DNA from: Ficedula albicollis | Lineage: Eukaryota; Chordata; Aves; Passeriformes; Muscicapidae | Length of the DNA: 64,000 nt | Direction: 5' to 3' | Assembly (NCBI RefSeq): GCF_000247815.1 | Contig: NC_021683.1 | Coordinates: forward strand, 11,356,030-11,420,029 | Shown: positions 27,190 to 42,019 of the stretch, piece after piece | How the letters are laid out: every line of letters starts with the position of its first letter | How positions within the stretch are numbered: position 1 is the first letter of the stretch | Made by a program: the position numbers and the translations under genes | The notes under the pieces: model-generated | Databases searched by the model: none | Told to the model about the DNA's origin: nothing | Seen by the model: only the letters and a program-made list of their open reading frames with translations

Positions 27190-30100
27190 CTGAAAGGTTA
27201 CCCTTCAGCCACATTCTCTCAGAGCACGGCCCCTCCACCTCTGAATCATCAATAGCACAAAGACCCAGGCAGGCCCAGCATGCATAGTGGATTATATGAA
27301 GTGTAAAACATTGTGGGGAAAAAGCTTTTGAAAGAAGTCAGGAAAAAGAAATCACGCTTGCAAGAAGATCCAGCTGACAGGCCAGTCCCTAACAAGTGAA
27401 TATGTTTGAAAACATTGTGAATGCAAGAAAAGAACACTCCTTTTGTTTCCAAAGCTACAGTGTGTCTTTACCCCAACTGTTGCCTGCATGGCTGAACATA
27501 TGTTTTCTGAACAAGAACTGAAGCAGAAAGTGTTCTTTGTTATAATTCACTCCTTTGTATACACCTCTCTTTTTCCATTTTGGTCACATGCGAACAGTAG
27601 TTACACTGAACACTTAAGTTCTGAAGGACTGCACAGCAGTGTATGCTTCAGTGATTACCTGCTATTGCTGAAATCAGTTGAGCTAAGATGCACTAGAAGA
27701 GTCACTTGGCTAATCTGCACTCTGGACAGCTTAGATTTTGCAGTGCTGAATCATGCTGAGCACAACCTGCACACGCTCACTCAGCCAGCAGTCTGAATTT
27801 TCATCATCAACAATTATGTGCAGTTCTAATAAGCACTGAAGAATTACACAACAAATGATTTTATGCATTCAAAAGAACTCAAAAGAGTACTCTGTAATTT
27901 CCTTAGCATCTCAAAATTAACAACATCAACTACTGTGAATAATTTAGGGTGGAGGAGAAATGAGAGGAAAAAATTACGGGCTTCAAAGCGAGAAGTAGGT
28001 AATACTATCTCCCAGACACTGAAATGAACTGCAGTTCAAATTAAATACTCATCTAATTTACTGATTCTAATGAAATAATTCAAGATGTGAGGCATTGTTT
28101 TGACTTATCTAATTTATACTTAAGTCCTAATACTCTAAGCTACGCACAAACTTTTCTTAAAATATTTATAGATGCAAACTTGTACCAAAATCTCCAAACT
28201 AAATCTCTGCTCTTTGTAGCACTTAAAATGCAAACTGGAATCTCTAACAGTAACAGTAACAATCATAAAAAAAAAAAAAAATTAGCATCCACAAGCTATG
28301 AAGAAAAACAGAAAACACTGAATGCTAGATTCTGAATTAACTATTACATTTTTATTTTTTGATTTTTTAGTGTTTAATTTCATGTCACATTACTGATTTT
28401 CTTGAACAGCACATCTCAGTATCTATTTAGTATAGAAAAGTCTGGAATATCAGCATTTTCATCCCATCACTGAAGCTATGTTGCCATCAAGCTATTTACT
28501 GCCTTAGTCACAGCACCTTTTAACATACTGTCTACTAAAATATAGTTGTGAAGAAATTTAAAGTGTATTTCCTGTGTCATCAGTTTTACTGAAATAATTT
28601 AAAACAGACAGCCAAGTTACAGAACGGGTTAAACACTGCAGAAGAAGCTGCAAGCCACAATCAAATGAAACAGCAAGCCACATGTCCAGAAGTGCCTGTG
28701 GGCATGCTTTGTCTAAGACACATGCCCTAGCAGAATAGCAATTTAGTACATATGCAAGATAACCACATACAGCTGAATCATATCTTCAAATGGCATAAGG
28801 GGCTCAATGCCTTTACCATCCTCACAGCACTAAAGGCACCAGGTCTGTGGATATCCCTGGGAGAATGGGATTCTCACCATGTTTTTTCAAAAATGAAGTT
28901 TTGTCACACTTGGATCAAGTAACAACTTCATTACCCCCAGTGACACCATGGCACACCGTTGTGAAGACTTAAAATTCATAATCATTTAAGTGCAGTACTG
29001 ATATCAGCTGCCACGGCAAAACAGACAGAAAGAAAATTGAGAGCACACTGCTGGGAAGAGCATAGGAAATAAAACCAAAATAGAGCCTGCTACACTACAT
29101 GTATTTAATGTATGGGGATATGACATTGTCAAGCAGTAAGAACACCACCAGACATTGCCAGTAGTTGATGACAACAGCACCAGGAAATACACTTTTTTGG
29201 AAGCTATGATCCTCGCTCCTCAGCAGAAAACTAGTCTGTGTGATTTCAGTGCCTTATTCTCTCCAGTTCTGTTAGAGTACATAACTATACTTTACATCAA
29301 AGCATGAGCTAGGTATTTCACACATGGGACATGAAAATGCTGATGATGTGCAATGTAAAAATGTACAACAAAATGCAACGTACTAGCAAATTTTAAAAAT
29401 GGGGGAGCTGACGAAGGAGAACAAACAAAAAAGCTTACTGATTCAACTTACTTAAAATAGTTGCCCAAAATATGTACCATCACTAGTTTGGAGTCAGTAC
29501 CTACAGTAAACATGGATTCCTTCTGAAAGACCAAGGCAAGTACTTACTCCTAACTCTCTTGCATTCAGAGCATGTTGAGGAAAAAAGTTCTGCACATGTC
29601 ATTCTGACTTACTGGAGCATAAAACTACATAAGCCTGTAATATATATATATGCCACTTATATACAGACACTAATTTTCCATTTCAATAAAGGAGAATATA
29701 TCTTACTAATATATAAAGGCAACACAAATGTTACAAGAAAAAAGACAATTGCAAAATTACAATGTTGGACTGTAATTAATGTCTGATCAAACTTTACATC
29801 CTGTACACTCAAAAGAAAATGACACTTTTTTTCCATAATAAAAGAAACCTAAAATACACAACACAACTTCCCTAAATTAAAGAATACTGAGATTTCATCT
29901 AATCTTGTATGTATAAACCCATGTTTGCTGTATTGTATACACACCAGGATACCACACACCCACAGTTACTTTTTTATCACATTCCACTTAATTTCAGGGC
30001 AGCCTCACAGATCTGGAGCATTAACCCATGGAACACTCAGGCACACCTCCACCCCTTCCAAGGGCACATCAATTCCCACCGAGTTCTCATCCTCTTGACA

Positions 30101-33100
30101 CACTCAGTTGCCAACTTCCATTCTACCAGGAACTCAGTAACATAGATTGCTAGTTATTTTTCTTCTGAATGTATCTGTAAAACCTACACTTTATAAGGCT
30201 GTTAATGTCAACTGTAGGCAGCTATTGATTAGTCTAATTAAGCTTGTTCCAGTAAAACACCATGTTAGAACACCAAAGAAGACTGTCCAGCTATTTAAAA
30301 ATTTCACCATACATTAAAAAAATTATATAGGCAGTTTCCATTAATATGACAGCATTCAATCAGGAAAAATAAACTTTAATCATCTGATTCATGTGCCTAA
30401 CAAAGAAAACAAACAGTGTGACTACCAGATCAAACATACACAAACATATGCACACTGATTTCTCTCTGAAACAAAAATCATGTGCTGCAGATTCTGGCAA
30501 TTCAACAGAGATGACACCTGCATGATGTGCTCACAAATTATGACAATACAATTTGGAAAACAGACAACATTGTTACAGCTCAGACACCCCATAACAGTGC
30601 ATTCTGTAACCCTGCACCACAACATTCCCAGCTCCTGCCTCACCACTCACCAACGCTTCCTTCTACAGGCACATGAAACAAGATATGGGTTCTCAAGTTC
30701 AGCTGTGAAGTCCAATTTAAGAGAGAGGTCAGAGGTGGCTGACTAATCACCTCTGCACTCTTCCAGAAGGAGCTGTTAATCCACTGGTAAAAAGCAATGT
30801 CAAGGATGCATTTACACAAACTGGCTGAGCATCCTTAACAGACACATACCCAGTGTATGCCACAAAGGAGATGTTCTCCACTGGCCCAAAAAAAGTTTTT
30901 CTATCTCCTGGGCTGCTGCAGAAATGAAAAACAGCAGTTTGTGGAGAAGGTTTTGACCTGTGTTCTCTCATACAAAAATCTCTATTGTTAAAAATACATC
31001 ATGACAAGCTGTGCCAGAGCTCTAAAAATCTCCATGTACTGTTACTATCTACCTGCTTCACCATGATGCTATAGGGCAAGTCACACTTCACAGCACTCAG
31101 AGCCCACAAATAAGAGATGGACAATCACCCAAACTATTAATGTGGTTTGTAAAAATATTTCTCTTCTTAAAGAGGAAAATATGTCATTTGATAAACTGGT
31201 GCCTCTCCTCAGCATTTGAATTCTGCCGTCAGTTTTCTTTTTTTCTTTTCCCACTTTTAAATTTTTTATTTAGGATGTCATTATGCAATCTTTTTATGTG
31301 TACCAAATCAATCTTCAGGGATAACTACATTCCTCTAGGAAAAAAAAAAAAAGCTACAACATTTTCATTAGGATATGGACTGCTTTTTAACAATATTTGA
31401 GTATTTTTTCCTATTCAGTAAAAACTCTGTCAAGACTGCATGCTGAAAGACTCATATCTACTATCATCTTAAATGCTATACATTTATTTTTGTTTCACAA
31501 AAATTTTTCTTAAATACTTATTAACAGAACTCCTTAAATATCACACTACCACTATGTTCTTGGGTACTAAATTATCTTTTAAGGTTGGCAGATTTCATCC
31601 TGTTTATAACCAGTCAAATCAGTTATTGCCATACTGGAGAGATCACAAGATATAGTAAGTTGCTCTTACTAGAGATGAAGTGTAAGAAAATTAAAACCAA
31701 AGACAAAATGTCTCTGCCCAAAGCCCAAGAGCATAGCAGTTATCAGGAGGAAAATAAGTATTTTGAGAAGCATTTGTGAAAACTTGTCACAGCATTTCCA
31801 TTTAAAAATAGAGCAACCAAATACTATGAACTTAAGTCCATATTGAAGAGTTTTCATCCTGGGAAAAAAGTGAGCTATCCTCCCAAACGGTTTTGGTTTT
31901 GACACTTTGTAGTACTTAAAGGCATGACTTCAACATTTTTAAAGTTATTTCGGCCTACAAAATCAACTAAAATTTCCAGCCAAAAATTACCATCAGCACT
32001 GGGTTTGAAATAATCTAAAATCTTGGGACTCAGGGCAAATTCTAGATAATCAAAACAACCTGTAGTGTCTCAACATATTTCTTCTTCCATACATCAGTGA
32101 CAGGCAGAAAAAAGACTTCAAACTCCTGAAGCCATTCAAAAAGGCTACACTTTGTTAATTTTTAACTGATTAAAAGCACTGAGAATACTATTTTAATTTG
32201 ACATTTTTTAGAAAGTCTTAATTTTAAACTTATTCATCAACACAGAAACAGTAGCTGGCAAAATGTTATGTAAAGGGTTTGGGGAGGAAAAGAGCAGTTT
32301 CAGCTTTGTTTACTACTTTTTAGGCAATCAGGAACAGAAGGAGAAAAGGCTTCTTCATTTTGTATTATTTGAGGTGAATCCATTAGCTCAGTTTAAAACA
32401 AGAAAAAAGGAAAAAGTATCCCAGGTCAAAGGAACAAAATGACACACAAAAATCCATTGCCAAACTGGCTGTCGGTTGGATGCACAAGAGTAATGCTAAA
32501 CAACTGTGGTATGGAGACAAAATATGCTTTTCTTTAAGACACTTTTACAATAAGTTATTTAAGCCCTGTGAACAGCCTTGCCTTGCACCCACCCCTCACA
32601 CATTAATGAAAACAAAGGGGGCCCATTTGCATTGTAACCCCGCGGTGGGGTTAAGCATGTGACCTTAAAGTATGGTGCTCTTGTGCTCAGTGGAAAGGTT
32701 CTTGACAATATAAACAAGAATTACTGCTGTTAGAGAAAGGGAAGACAATTAAAAACAATCTAGGATGCATGTTGTACAGCTGTTCAAGTTACAGCTACGT
32801 CTGACCCCTAAAGATAGAGGTTTCACTTCAGAAACTTAGGCCATTTTAGTTTTATTAAAGTAAACCTTCAACAAAAACCGAATTTGTACGACAAACATGA
32901 GGTTTTATATGAGTAACACAACGAAAATTATGTATTGCTGGCAAAACATGCCATCACTGCAATTAAAAAGACATTGTGGTCTGCACATCCCTTTCCAATA
33001 CTTAAACTTGCCAACAGCTGAGCAAAAAGGAAATCTCCGTAATAAATGTTAAGAGAACCTGTTGAGGAAAAGAAAAAAAAACACTTTTCTTGAAACAAAT

Positions 33101-33427
33101 GAGACTTTGACAGGTCAAATCACAATCAAATCTGTTAGACAGACCTTTGTGACCAGGAGAAAAAAAAACAGCGACTGGGCAATTTCAGCAAAACTCTGCA
33201 GGCGCAGTGGCCCAAAATAGATCAAATTGCAGGACCAAACAGCCACAACATTTTTTTAAGCTTAATTTTGGATACCAATGATTCCAAATGCAATAAAGAC
33301 AGACTGCAATTATGGTCAGTAGTTTCTTTAAACATGCCTACAAATTCTTTAATAACCAAGAAAATACTTAAATTTTAAAGAGAAAATGATAGAACAATCT
33401 TTTTTTCCACCAGTCGCTAAAACTAAC
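27190..33427. other. Intron between exons 6 and 5
   Basis: This is AT-rich intronic sequence with a short TA run at about 29639-29652, small A runs near 28266 and 31340, and one weak alternative exon candidate at 30651-30702. Nothing else could be supported. Confidence 0.45.
30651..30702 (-). CDS. Candidate alternative exon (weak)
   Basis: This 52-nt segment lies between a pyrimidine-rich acceptor ending in CTTCACAG and a strong donor TTG/GTGAGT. It is open in one frame (phase 0 in, one base over) and encodes LNLRTHILFHVPVEGSV. It would follow exon 5 in frame and could join exon 7 only if exon 7 uses its first AG acceptor, skipping exon 6. It cannot sit in frame together with exon 6. It is short enough that chance cannot be excluded. 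Confidence 0.2.
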
Positions 33428-33628
33428 TATCCTAATATTGTCCTTAAAAAATAGGGTTAGAGAAGAAAAACTTCTGAGAAAATAACAAAGATCTTGGCTA
33501 AGTTTCATAAAACCACAATTTTCCTGCCTGTTTGATCTTTGTACAGTCAGCATAAGCCACTGAAACTCCTCCACAAATGAAAGGCATTCATGGGAAGCCA
33601 TCAGAAAGCATTGCTTGTCCTCTGGGAC
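33428..33628 (-). CDS. Exon 5 (donor uncertain)
   Basis: The acceptor is strong (TTTTATTGTCCCAG) and the exon starts in phase 0 with VPEDKQCFLMASHECLSF. The frame then runs through EEFQWLMLTVQRSNRQE and KLSQDLCYFLRS. A GTTAGT donor (plus-strand actaac, 33422-33427) gives 201 nt (67 codons), ends in phase 0 and joins exon 6 in frame. That donor has A at -1 and is not ideal. Without it the frame runs on to a stop near 33368, so a terminal exon of an alternative transcript is possible. The last 15 or so residues (LTLFFKDNIRI) are low in complexity and might be intronic if an earlier donor is used. Confidence 0.5.
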
Positions 33629-36600
33629 CTGGGACAATAAAAGAAAAGTTTGTGCCTGCCACGTGGGCCTACAATTCAGCTTAAATGAACAAACCATTGC
33701 AATATCCTTCGGCTTTGTGAAAACGATACTTCCTACTTTTTTTGGAAGAAAGGAAGTCATATATAAACAGAACAAAGGGAAGAGGCAACACAAGTAGAGC
33801 CTCTCATAATAAATATTACAGTGAAAGTTTTGCTCATCAAACCAAGATTAAAAACATATTTTAATCTCCCAAGTTTTATGCCTTTGATGTATGTTCAAGA
33901 GGAAAGCTTATATATTTTGTAAGATTTACAGCATTTCTAGTGGGAATAGCTTCATATTTCAGTTTTTCCCCCCTCTTTCTGAAATTGAGAATGTATGGGG
34001 TTGATTCTATCCCTTAATGCTGTGTCATATCAAATACTTCTGTAGAGAACAGAAGTTAGGATGTCCTTTGGACATTTTTCCCCCACAAATAGGCTAGTGT
34101 TCTACTGAACAAAGCACTGCAAAGTCATTGTAATGCTGTAATGGTAACCTATGCAACTATGAAATACTTCTTAAAATGCCAGCTTTCCTAGACCACAAGA
34201 AAGTTCAAACGTTTGAACTAAACTCCACAGCACAGAGAATCACTACATTGCATTTCCTTGTGGTGCTAAAATTAGGAGACGGTTATACAGCTTCAGTAGA
34301 AAAAGTAGTAATTTATTATCTGTAACTTCACCACTACATGCCCACAACAGCCTGATATGACACACGAAGCATTAATTTTCAGAATTGCAACATACGAAGC
34401 ATAAACCTTCTACATCAGGGGCTCCCTTTGTAACATCCTCTGTTGAGTTCTGCACGATTTTCTTGACCTCCCATACAATCTTTCTGGGCAGCTTTTCTTA
34501 TTCTTTCTTGACATAACACCCATTGCTATGACAAAAGGACCGGCTCTTAAAATCACAGTTTCTTGCTGCAACACAGTCAAATAGCTGCTCATTTCCACAG
34601 CCTTAGGTGAAGGCAAAGCCAAATACATTAACGATCCATTCAGATAGTATGAGGCAAAACAAGTGAAAATTTCAGTGTAAGTAACAATGAAAGAGTGGAT
34701 AAGCATGCTCTCCCTGGTCTTGCAACACTCTTGGCTTTGGTTTTATCTGACAACCATTAACTTTGGGGGACAACATCAGAAATCCTCAAGTATAGCTTCA
34801 CAGACACAAAGTCAGAAGAACAAAGGTGAAATTTGCCAGAATTGCCATTTTAAACAACTATTACAGTGAAGATAACTGTACAGTATTGTGGTAAGATTTG
34901 GTTTAACAATATTTAAGGAAGATCTGTTAACTTCAGAGAAACATGAAACTACTGTGAAACTGTTATAAATTAATAGAACACTGGGTGTGTACTCAGGAGG
35001 TGGAACTGGGAAAATGGGTGAGGGAGGAGGTGACAGAATCTTCCCAGAGCTGTGTCAGTCCCTGGAAAGCTGATAAAGACTCCTCCTCTGTGCCATTTCA
35101 AAGGTACATGGACCACATAGCTTTCCAGAAGTCAAAGCCTTTCCACATTCTTCCAACCACCCCCAACCAGTCCATTTGATTCCAAGGATACATAAAAGAG
35201 ATATGCAGAAAGCTGTCCAGAAATGGCAATTTGCAGATAAAGAAAAAAAGGACAAGAGATTTCAAGGACAGCAAGCACCCATCATAGCAGATGGTCTTTC
35301 TTAAGGAAAATAAGTGAAATGCTTTAAGAGAAGAAAGGAATATCCTACCAGAAAATTAATATAGATTTTAACTTAGGAACAGTCAATAAGAGATTATTTC
35401 AACACTATTAGAAAAACAACAATAAATTTATAATCAGAAGTGCCAAAGCTGGAATTACACCAGAGAAACTTCAAGGAGCCTGACAGGGAAGACAGGTGTC
35501 TTGTCAATAAACACTATGCCAGAAGAAGGTTCAGGCACAACTTCTTAAGTCATTTGCCCAAAGCAAATAGCAAGCAAATGAAAGTGTGAGGAATAATATG
35601 ATTCTTGTCTCCTACTCTATTTCCCTTCATGTTGCCATATGGTATCCATATCTGGAAGGATAAGCAGTACTTTGTACCCTGGTGTTTCAGTTTTCATGAC
35701 ACTTTACAAGTCTCATTGCTCATTTCACCGCTTTCCACAAGCTACTCCTTAATGACACCCAGCCATGGCTTCCTTTGCTTTCCTGTAAAAACAACATACT
35801 CAGGAAATAATGAATGTATATTTGTCTCTTTCAAGTAACTGCAGCTCCATTTTAACAATTTACTTTGCAATAAACTTTTTAAAGAGAGTGTTTTTTCCCC
35901 TTTAAAAAAAAAAAAGTGCCTGTATATCTTAAAGGTCACAATATACTAAATTTAAAAAAAAATTATACAAATAATGACCCATAGCCTCACTTCTGACCTA
36001 TAACCTACATTAACTCCTCCATCTCAGCAAAGAAAGAATAAAATCATAATGCAACAACTGAGCCCTCCATAGTTCATTTTGACATTTTAGGCCAAATAGA
36101 AATATCCAGTGACTGGTATAGCTCACAAAAAAGACTATCAGATTGCTTCTAATGGCGAGTTTCTACGAAGTATCCTTTGCTAGGGGAGTTCTGGAAGAAG
36201 TAATTGTGGACTTGGCCCATAGAAGAAGAGTGTAAGCTTATTAACAACAGCACCCAAGCCCCAGCTGAAAGAAGCACCTAAAAGGCAGAATTATTTTGTC
36301 TCTAAGTGCAAACAGGGGACTGAAACCACTGGTCAAGGCTGAGCAGTTTCACTGGCAGGGAAAAGGAATCCTCCAGAACTACAGAGGCCAGGACAGTGCC
36401 TCAGGCAGAAATCAATCCAGAGATGACTCAAAATTGACTCAAAGAGAAATCTCTCTCTTATTCTTCCTCGGTCCCCAACCTGCTGCATAGCCTATATGAA
36501 AAAATTCTGCATTTCTCTGCATGACAGTAGCCTCTGAAGCAGGTATCAAAACTTGTGTTTAAGAAACAGAATTGCAGATTCAAAATTTTAAGATACTTTA

Positions 36601-39600
36601 AGATAAAATAAGGCAAAACTTCTGAAATCAAAACACTGTTCATAATAAATTAGGACAAAGGAAATTACTGGAAAATTTTTTCACCTCTCCCCAAACCCCA
36701 GATTTTCATAGAATTTTAAAGTCTATTTCATTCACAAACCATTGCAACTCTCTGAAAACTATCCTAAGGGATAACTTTTCCTCTGTGGTTAGAAAAGTGT
36801 TCGCAATGTATGCTACAACACGGTCTAGAAGAGATATTCTAATTTTTTCACCTTAATATGATAAACTTGAATATGAAAAACATACACAGAAATCTGAGTT
36901 AGATTTTTTTTTCCTAACAATACAATAAAATTAATATAGCAAAGGGAAAAGATTCATCACTGTTCATAAGAATTCATTCGCCCAGGGAATTTTTTCATCT
37001 GTCCTCTCCTTTACTTAGCTAGATAGAAAATAGATTTTGCTGGCTATGTTTAATTTCCACAGCTGTCACTGTGATCTAAAACATTTATATTGGAGCAATC
37101 ACATTTATCCTCAGGAAGCCAGGAACTGGAGTACCAGTTCAAACACTGGATAGTCTATCTGCTATCTTCTGGGCCCAGCGGTGTCTTAGATTTAGGAGCT
37201 GTACAGTGCAAATAAGCAGTAAAATATTTTTTGATTAAAATTTATTTGAAAAATGCAATTAATCAGCAAAACTGCAATGAAACAGCAAAAGTTGACATGG
37301 TTTACATATGCTTATTGACTGGGTTTGTACAAATATAAGGCAAAAGTAGGTGTAAAATGAAAACAGGATATTTCTGATGTAAATCTCTAAGCATATTTTA
37401 ATGTCTAGTAATGTAACATAACATATATTTATGTCTTTAATTTGAATGTCTAGTAATGAATTTAATTTTATAAATTCTCATTATGGAACAAGTCACCAAA
37501 AAAAGCATCACAGGCAACAGATTCATTGTCTTACTTGTAAAGTCATGTTATTTACTTAAGCCCATTATGCAAATTTTCAAATAGTTGTTTTTAAAAAAAG
37601 ATTACAGCATTTCTACAAATATTTATGGTTCAACCCAAGAAAATAAATTGTTGTTTGTGATAAATGTAAGAAGGAAGTCAAAATATTTCAGCAGACTTTG
37701 AAACAGGACTAGTAAAATTCTAATGTTCTATGTATTTGTACAGAACATAATCTTCAATATGAAAACAGCTAAGTACATTGTTCTAGCTATACCAGCTAAA
37801 TCAGCAAACAACTTTCTCCATCTTTCATGAAGCAAATCTTATTTAGTAAGCTGGTTATTATTCTCCACCTTTAGTTGTAGGTTCTTTCAGTCTTGCTTGC
37901 TACCCACTAATTTATTTCCCTCCCCATGCCTTTTTTTTTCTTTTTAGTATTAAAAATGGATTTACACAAAACCAATAACAATTTTCAGTAAAAACATATT
38001 CTGGTTTTAATCAGGCAGTTCATTTTCACACATACACACTACTGCAAATGTTCTATCTGCAGACTTTCAAGCTCAATGTTCTGCTACTATGAGGCCATAA
38101 CATAACCACTCCTTCAAGGAAGCTGACTCAGAACTATGTCAGCAGACAAAAAACTATTTTGACATAGAAAATTAAATTATACAGTCACACAGAACTCACT
38201 TTTCTAACTAATTGTATTATTTATATTAGCAGTTACATTTAATATCCCCAGAGCAAGACCCTTTTAAATGCTGCAGCCAAGTTTGAGAGATGAAAATTCA
38301 GATCGTCATATTAATACCTTCTGTTCTTTTAAACCAAGCATCCTTTGCACTTATAAGACTCTTTATACTTCCATTATATTTATTCCTATTATCTCACTTG
38401 GTTATTGTTACTCCCTCTTTTCTGCAACTGTTCACAAAACCACTTTGACCTTTAATTCTGCCTCCTACCGAACTACTTCAAATGCTTCAAATACATTTTG
38501 TGGTGCCAGACTACTCACAGAAGTAGAAAAAAGAAGTTTCTAAGCATAAATGAAACTCTCAAAATGGAAGTGAAACATTAAAGGAACAAAGCCATGTAGT
38601 ATTTAGTATTTGCACTAACCACAGGCAAGCAGTTGAATGGCAGTCAGCACTTTAGCAATCTTAAACAGAGAAATCATGTAGGAAGCCACAGTGCAGTGTG
38701 CAGTATTCCCCCTGGAGCATGTACAGGAAAAAAGTACCCCTAAAATTTTAGCACGTCTGCTTTTTATCCCACAACATAAGGACTAATTGCCCTCAGTGTC
38801 TGAGCTGGATTCCTTGCATGCTGGAGCAGAACAAACACTACTTTTTCACCTATCCATCACAGCAAACATGAAAAATTATGACAAAAGCAAACCAGTGCTA
38901 ATCTTAGCACCTCACTGAGCTCAGAGCAAAACACCAGACACAGCAAAGCAGAGAGAAACCCAGCACACACAGACAGTGAAACACAATCATCAAATGAGTG
39001 GCTGAACAGAGGCAACTGGCCTCTGTGCTTCCACTTATTTAACACTCGTCCTATCTGCTGTAGAGCAACATTAAAACACCCACATGTTCAGTACCTAGAT
39101 TAAATGTTTAAGAATTACTACAATATGTTTCATTTCTTTGTCAGACTGAAGGACTTCTTCCAGCAGTTCAGGCATTAAGCCCATTCTGGTGAGTTAAACA
39201 GAGCTTTTATACACCAGTGAACTAACTCATGTCCCAGCCCTGCAAAAGAGACACTGGTAACATTTGTTCAGTCTAGTCTGATGCTGAGTTTTCTTAAAGC
39301 AGCAAGTCAGGAACAATCTACAAGCCCAAAACACTGCCCCAACCAGATGAGATACTCTCCTTCTTTTTTTTGCTTCCTAATTTTATTTAGTTAGTTTATT
39401 TAGTTTCCTTTGTCCTTTGACCATCTCCTCTGTTAACATGCAAGTCCTAAACACTGCAGAGGGCTATGCTGCATCAACATAAATCTCCTCTAACTGGCTT
39501 GTAGCTCTTTCAGGTACTACCAGAGAGGTGCTGGAGTGGAAAAACACCAGTGAGGGAACTCTTGAAGGTCTTCCATCATGCCCACACTTTTCCAGATTTG

Positions 39601-41229
39601 GAGTAGGTGGAATGATCACAGCCTGAAGAAATCTCCAGGTGGAACACGTTCCTCAGAATTGCAATCATGGAATGTGTTATGGTCACCTTTACAGAAGGGA
39701 GCAAAGCCAGAGTCACAGCACTTTGGTGTGCACTGGCAATTGAAAGGTCATTATGAATGTTTTGCAGGTGAATGCAGCAGCTCAGCAAACCTGGACACAC
39801 AACTGAATTCTCCTGGAGCTGTGGGAACGGTTACACAACCCCAGAGATGTGTGAAAAACAAAACAGCAAAAATCCTTTGGTGCTTCCTCTCAGTCAGCTC
39901 TAGCACTTTAAAGAACGCAGCTAAGAAAAACACAAAAAACCCTACGGTATTTCGAGAAAGGACTGAAATATTAGGGCAAGGGTAACTTCTGCACAGCCAC
40001 AGCCTTTGAAACAACTGAAGGCTTTTAATATAGATCATCAATTCTGAAACCACAATGACTGGGATACAGCTGGCAGCTGGACAAGAATCTCTGCAATATC
40101 TCCACATCACCTGAAATGACAGCCATATTATATTTATACCATATAAAGTGTGTGTTTATATGTATACATACACAAATATATATGCAAACACATTTATAAT
40201 CTTTAATAAATCTTTCCAAAAAGGCTTAGAATGAGACACAGGCAGGTATCTACTTTTTCACAGGCTTAAGTAGGGAATATCTTCTTCCATGTGCTTTTTA
40301 CTATGATTTTTTTGATTATGAGATATTATTTTTAAATGGAGGATTTTTGGAGGAATTTTTCAGTGCAAAGAGAACTTATGTTCTAATGCCTACAGACTTG
40401 GGCCCCTAAGGAAGAAGCATGGTTCTCTTCTTTTCGCACCCCAAATTGTCTCAAAATGTTTTCAGATAAAACAGAGAATGAAGCAACCTTTAGGAAAAAA
40501 AAAAAAATCAAAGGAAAAAACGCTGAAAAAACCCAAACTCCAAATAAAAGAATGTATCTTTGACCTCTGGTAATTCAAACAGAGTGTTAATCACCAAAGG
40601 ATTAACACCCTCTGTATTATAAATAACATAACCAGTCATCAGGAAATTATAACACCCCATATAATCAAGAAACACTGAAGTCTATAACAGAACTATGCCC
40701 AAGCAGTGGGAGAATACTTAACACATTGTATCAGTTCAGACAGATTCTGCAACTTCAAGCATTATGGAGAGCAGCTCAGTACTTAAATAGGCCAATCTTT
40801 TTCCTTCCATGTGTGCACATGGCTGTATATACACATATATACGACTTATGCATCCATGTGCCATATAAAAACACAAAAAAAATCACAAGCCTTAACCATT
40901 ATATGCATTTTTTAAATTAAAAAAAAAAAAAACAAACCTATGCATATATATAATCTCCTTGGTTTTTTTTCTGAATAAATTTATGTTTGTGGAATCAAAA
41001 GCAAATACTTTCCAACATACCTTAAATAGTTTTCTGCATTCAACATAATTATTTTTTGCTTAAACCAAGATTATTTCTCCCTTATTTGATTCTGTACTAT
41101 AAGCCAGCAGTATATGAAATGTTATTACAGCACAGCGGTATCAATTAAGAGAGAGCTCTATCAAAACACAAAGCTTTTAAAGAGATGGGGGGAAAAAAAA
41201 TCAAAGAAATCACTAACCTTAGTATTTGG

Positions 41230-41670
41230 CTTTGAAGGAGACACACAGCTACCCCCTTATGTTCTGCCATCTTCCTCATAACCACTTCCCACTTTCAAAA
41301 CCTCTCCATCCTATTTTCTCTCAAACCACACACTCCTTTTTGCCTGAGAGCCTTGGCCATTCTTTCCTACTTTTTCTCAGCATCCAAAACTTTTCCTGTC
41401 AAGCTTGTTTTCTATTCCCACTATACCCAAAGGTCCTTTCCACCCACACGCCCAGTTTCAAGTTTTCAAGTCTTTCTGTCCTGACTCCAAAGCTGCTGTC
41501 TCAGGAGTCCTCTCTCACTTTGCCTTTAGTCCTACCATCCTGCCAGCAGAAGGGCTCCCAGCCCTCTCCCTGTGCTTGCCCTGGCTACTGGCACCTGCTG
41601 CCACTCTCCCTTGGCCAGCTGCAGCTACTACCCTGATTCATCCTTCCCCTACCCTTACTCCTTCAGAAAC
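41230..41670 (+). other. Pyrimidine-rich stretch
   Basis: About 440 bases are dominated by C and T on the plus strand. The composition keeps two plus-strand frames open (136 and 90 codons), but the predicted peptides are rich in Ser, Pro, Leu and Phe, as expected of composition alone. No splice or start context supports a gene. Confidence 0.6.
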
Positions 41671-42013
41671 CCGTTAGAGGTGAGCAAATAAGTAACATTA
41701 ACAAGCCCGATGAAACAAATGAGATGGTTAAGTAGAACTCACTCAGCTCTTACTGTTTCCCGCTGCACCTGTGCCTTGCTAATCAATCTCCTTTATCCAC
41801 ACAGGAGCGTTCCACTAGGACCAGCATCTCAGCATTTGCCCAAGAGGAAAATCAGACCTTTTCCTCAACATGGAGTACCTCATGAAGAGTATAAAAAGCA
41901 ACTCATCTCAAGAAAGAACAATTGAATTCAAATTATTTTAATTTGTAATAGTATTTTCTGCTGAGACTCAAAGAACAGTCAAGAAAAGATCCACATTCTC
42001 ACAAACACACTGC

Positions 42014-42019
42014 CTTAGT
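42014..42019 (+). repeat. Target-site duplication, left copy (CTTAGT)
   Basis: This six-base direct repeat immediately precedes the TG that opens the LTR. The same six bases follow the CA that closes it at 42291-42296. A 6-bp duplication is known for alpharetroviral integration. Confidence 0.88.

Noticed and set aside
33368..33427. Exon 5 read through to a stop as a terminal exon
   Set aside because: The frame can run on, but later exons 6 to 9 continue the same frame and no clear poly(A) context follows closely. Kept only as an alternative.
39578..40110. Overlapping 135-codon plus and 119-codon minus frames
   Set aside because: They overlap on both strands, with no splice context or recognisable protein; possibly an old degraded repeat, but I cannot name one.
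41226..41677. 136- and 90-codon plus-strand frames
   Set aside because: They are explained by pyrimidine-rich composition; no splice sites, promoter or homology recognised.
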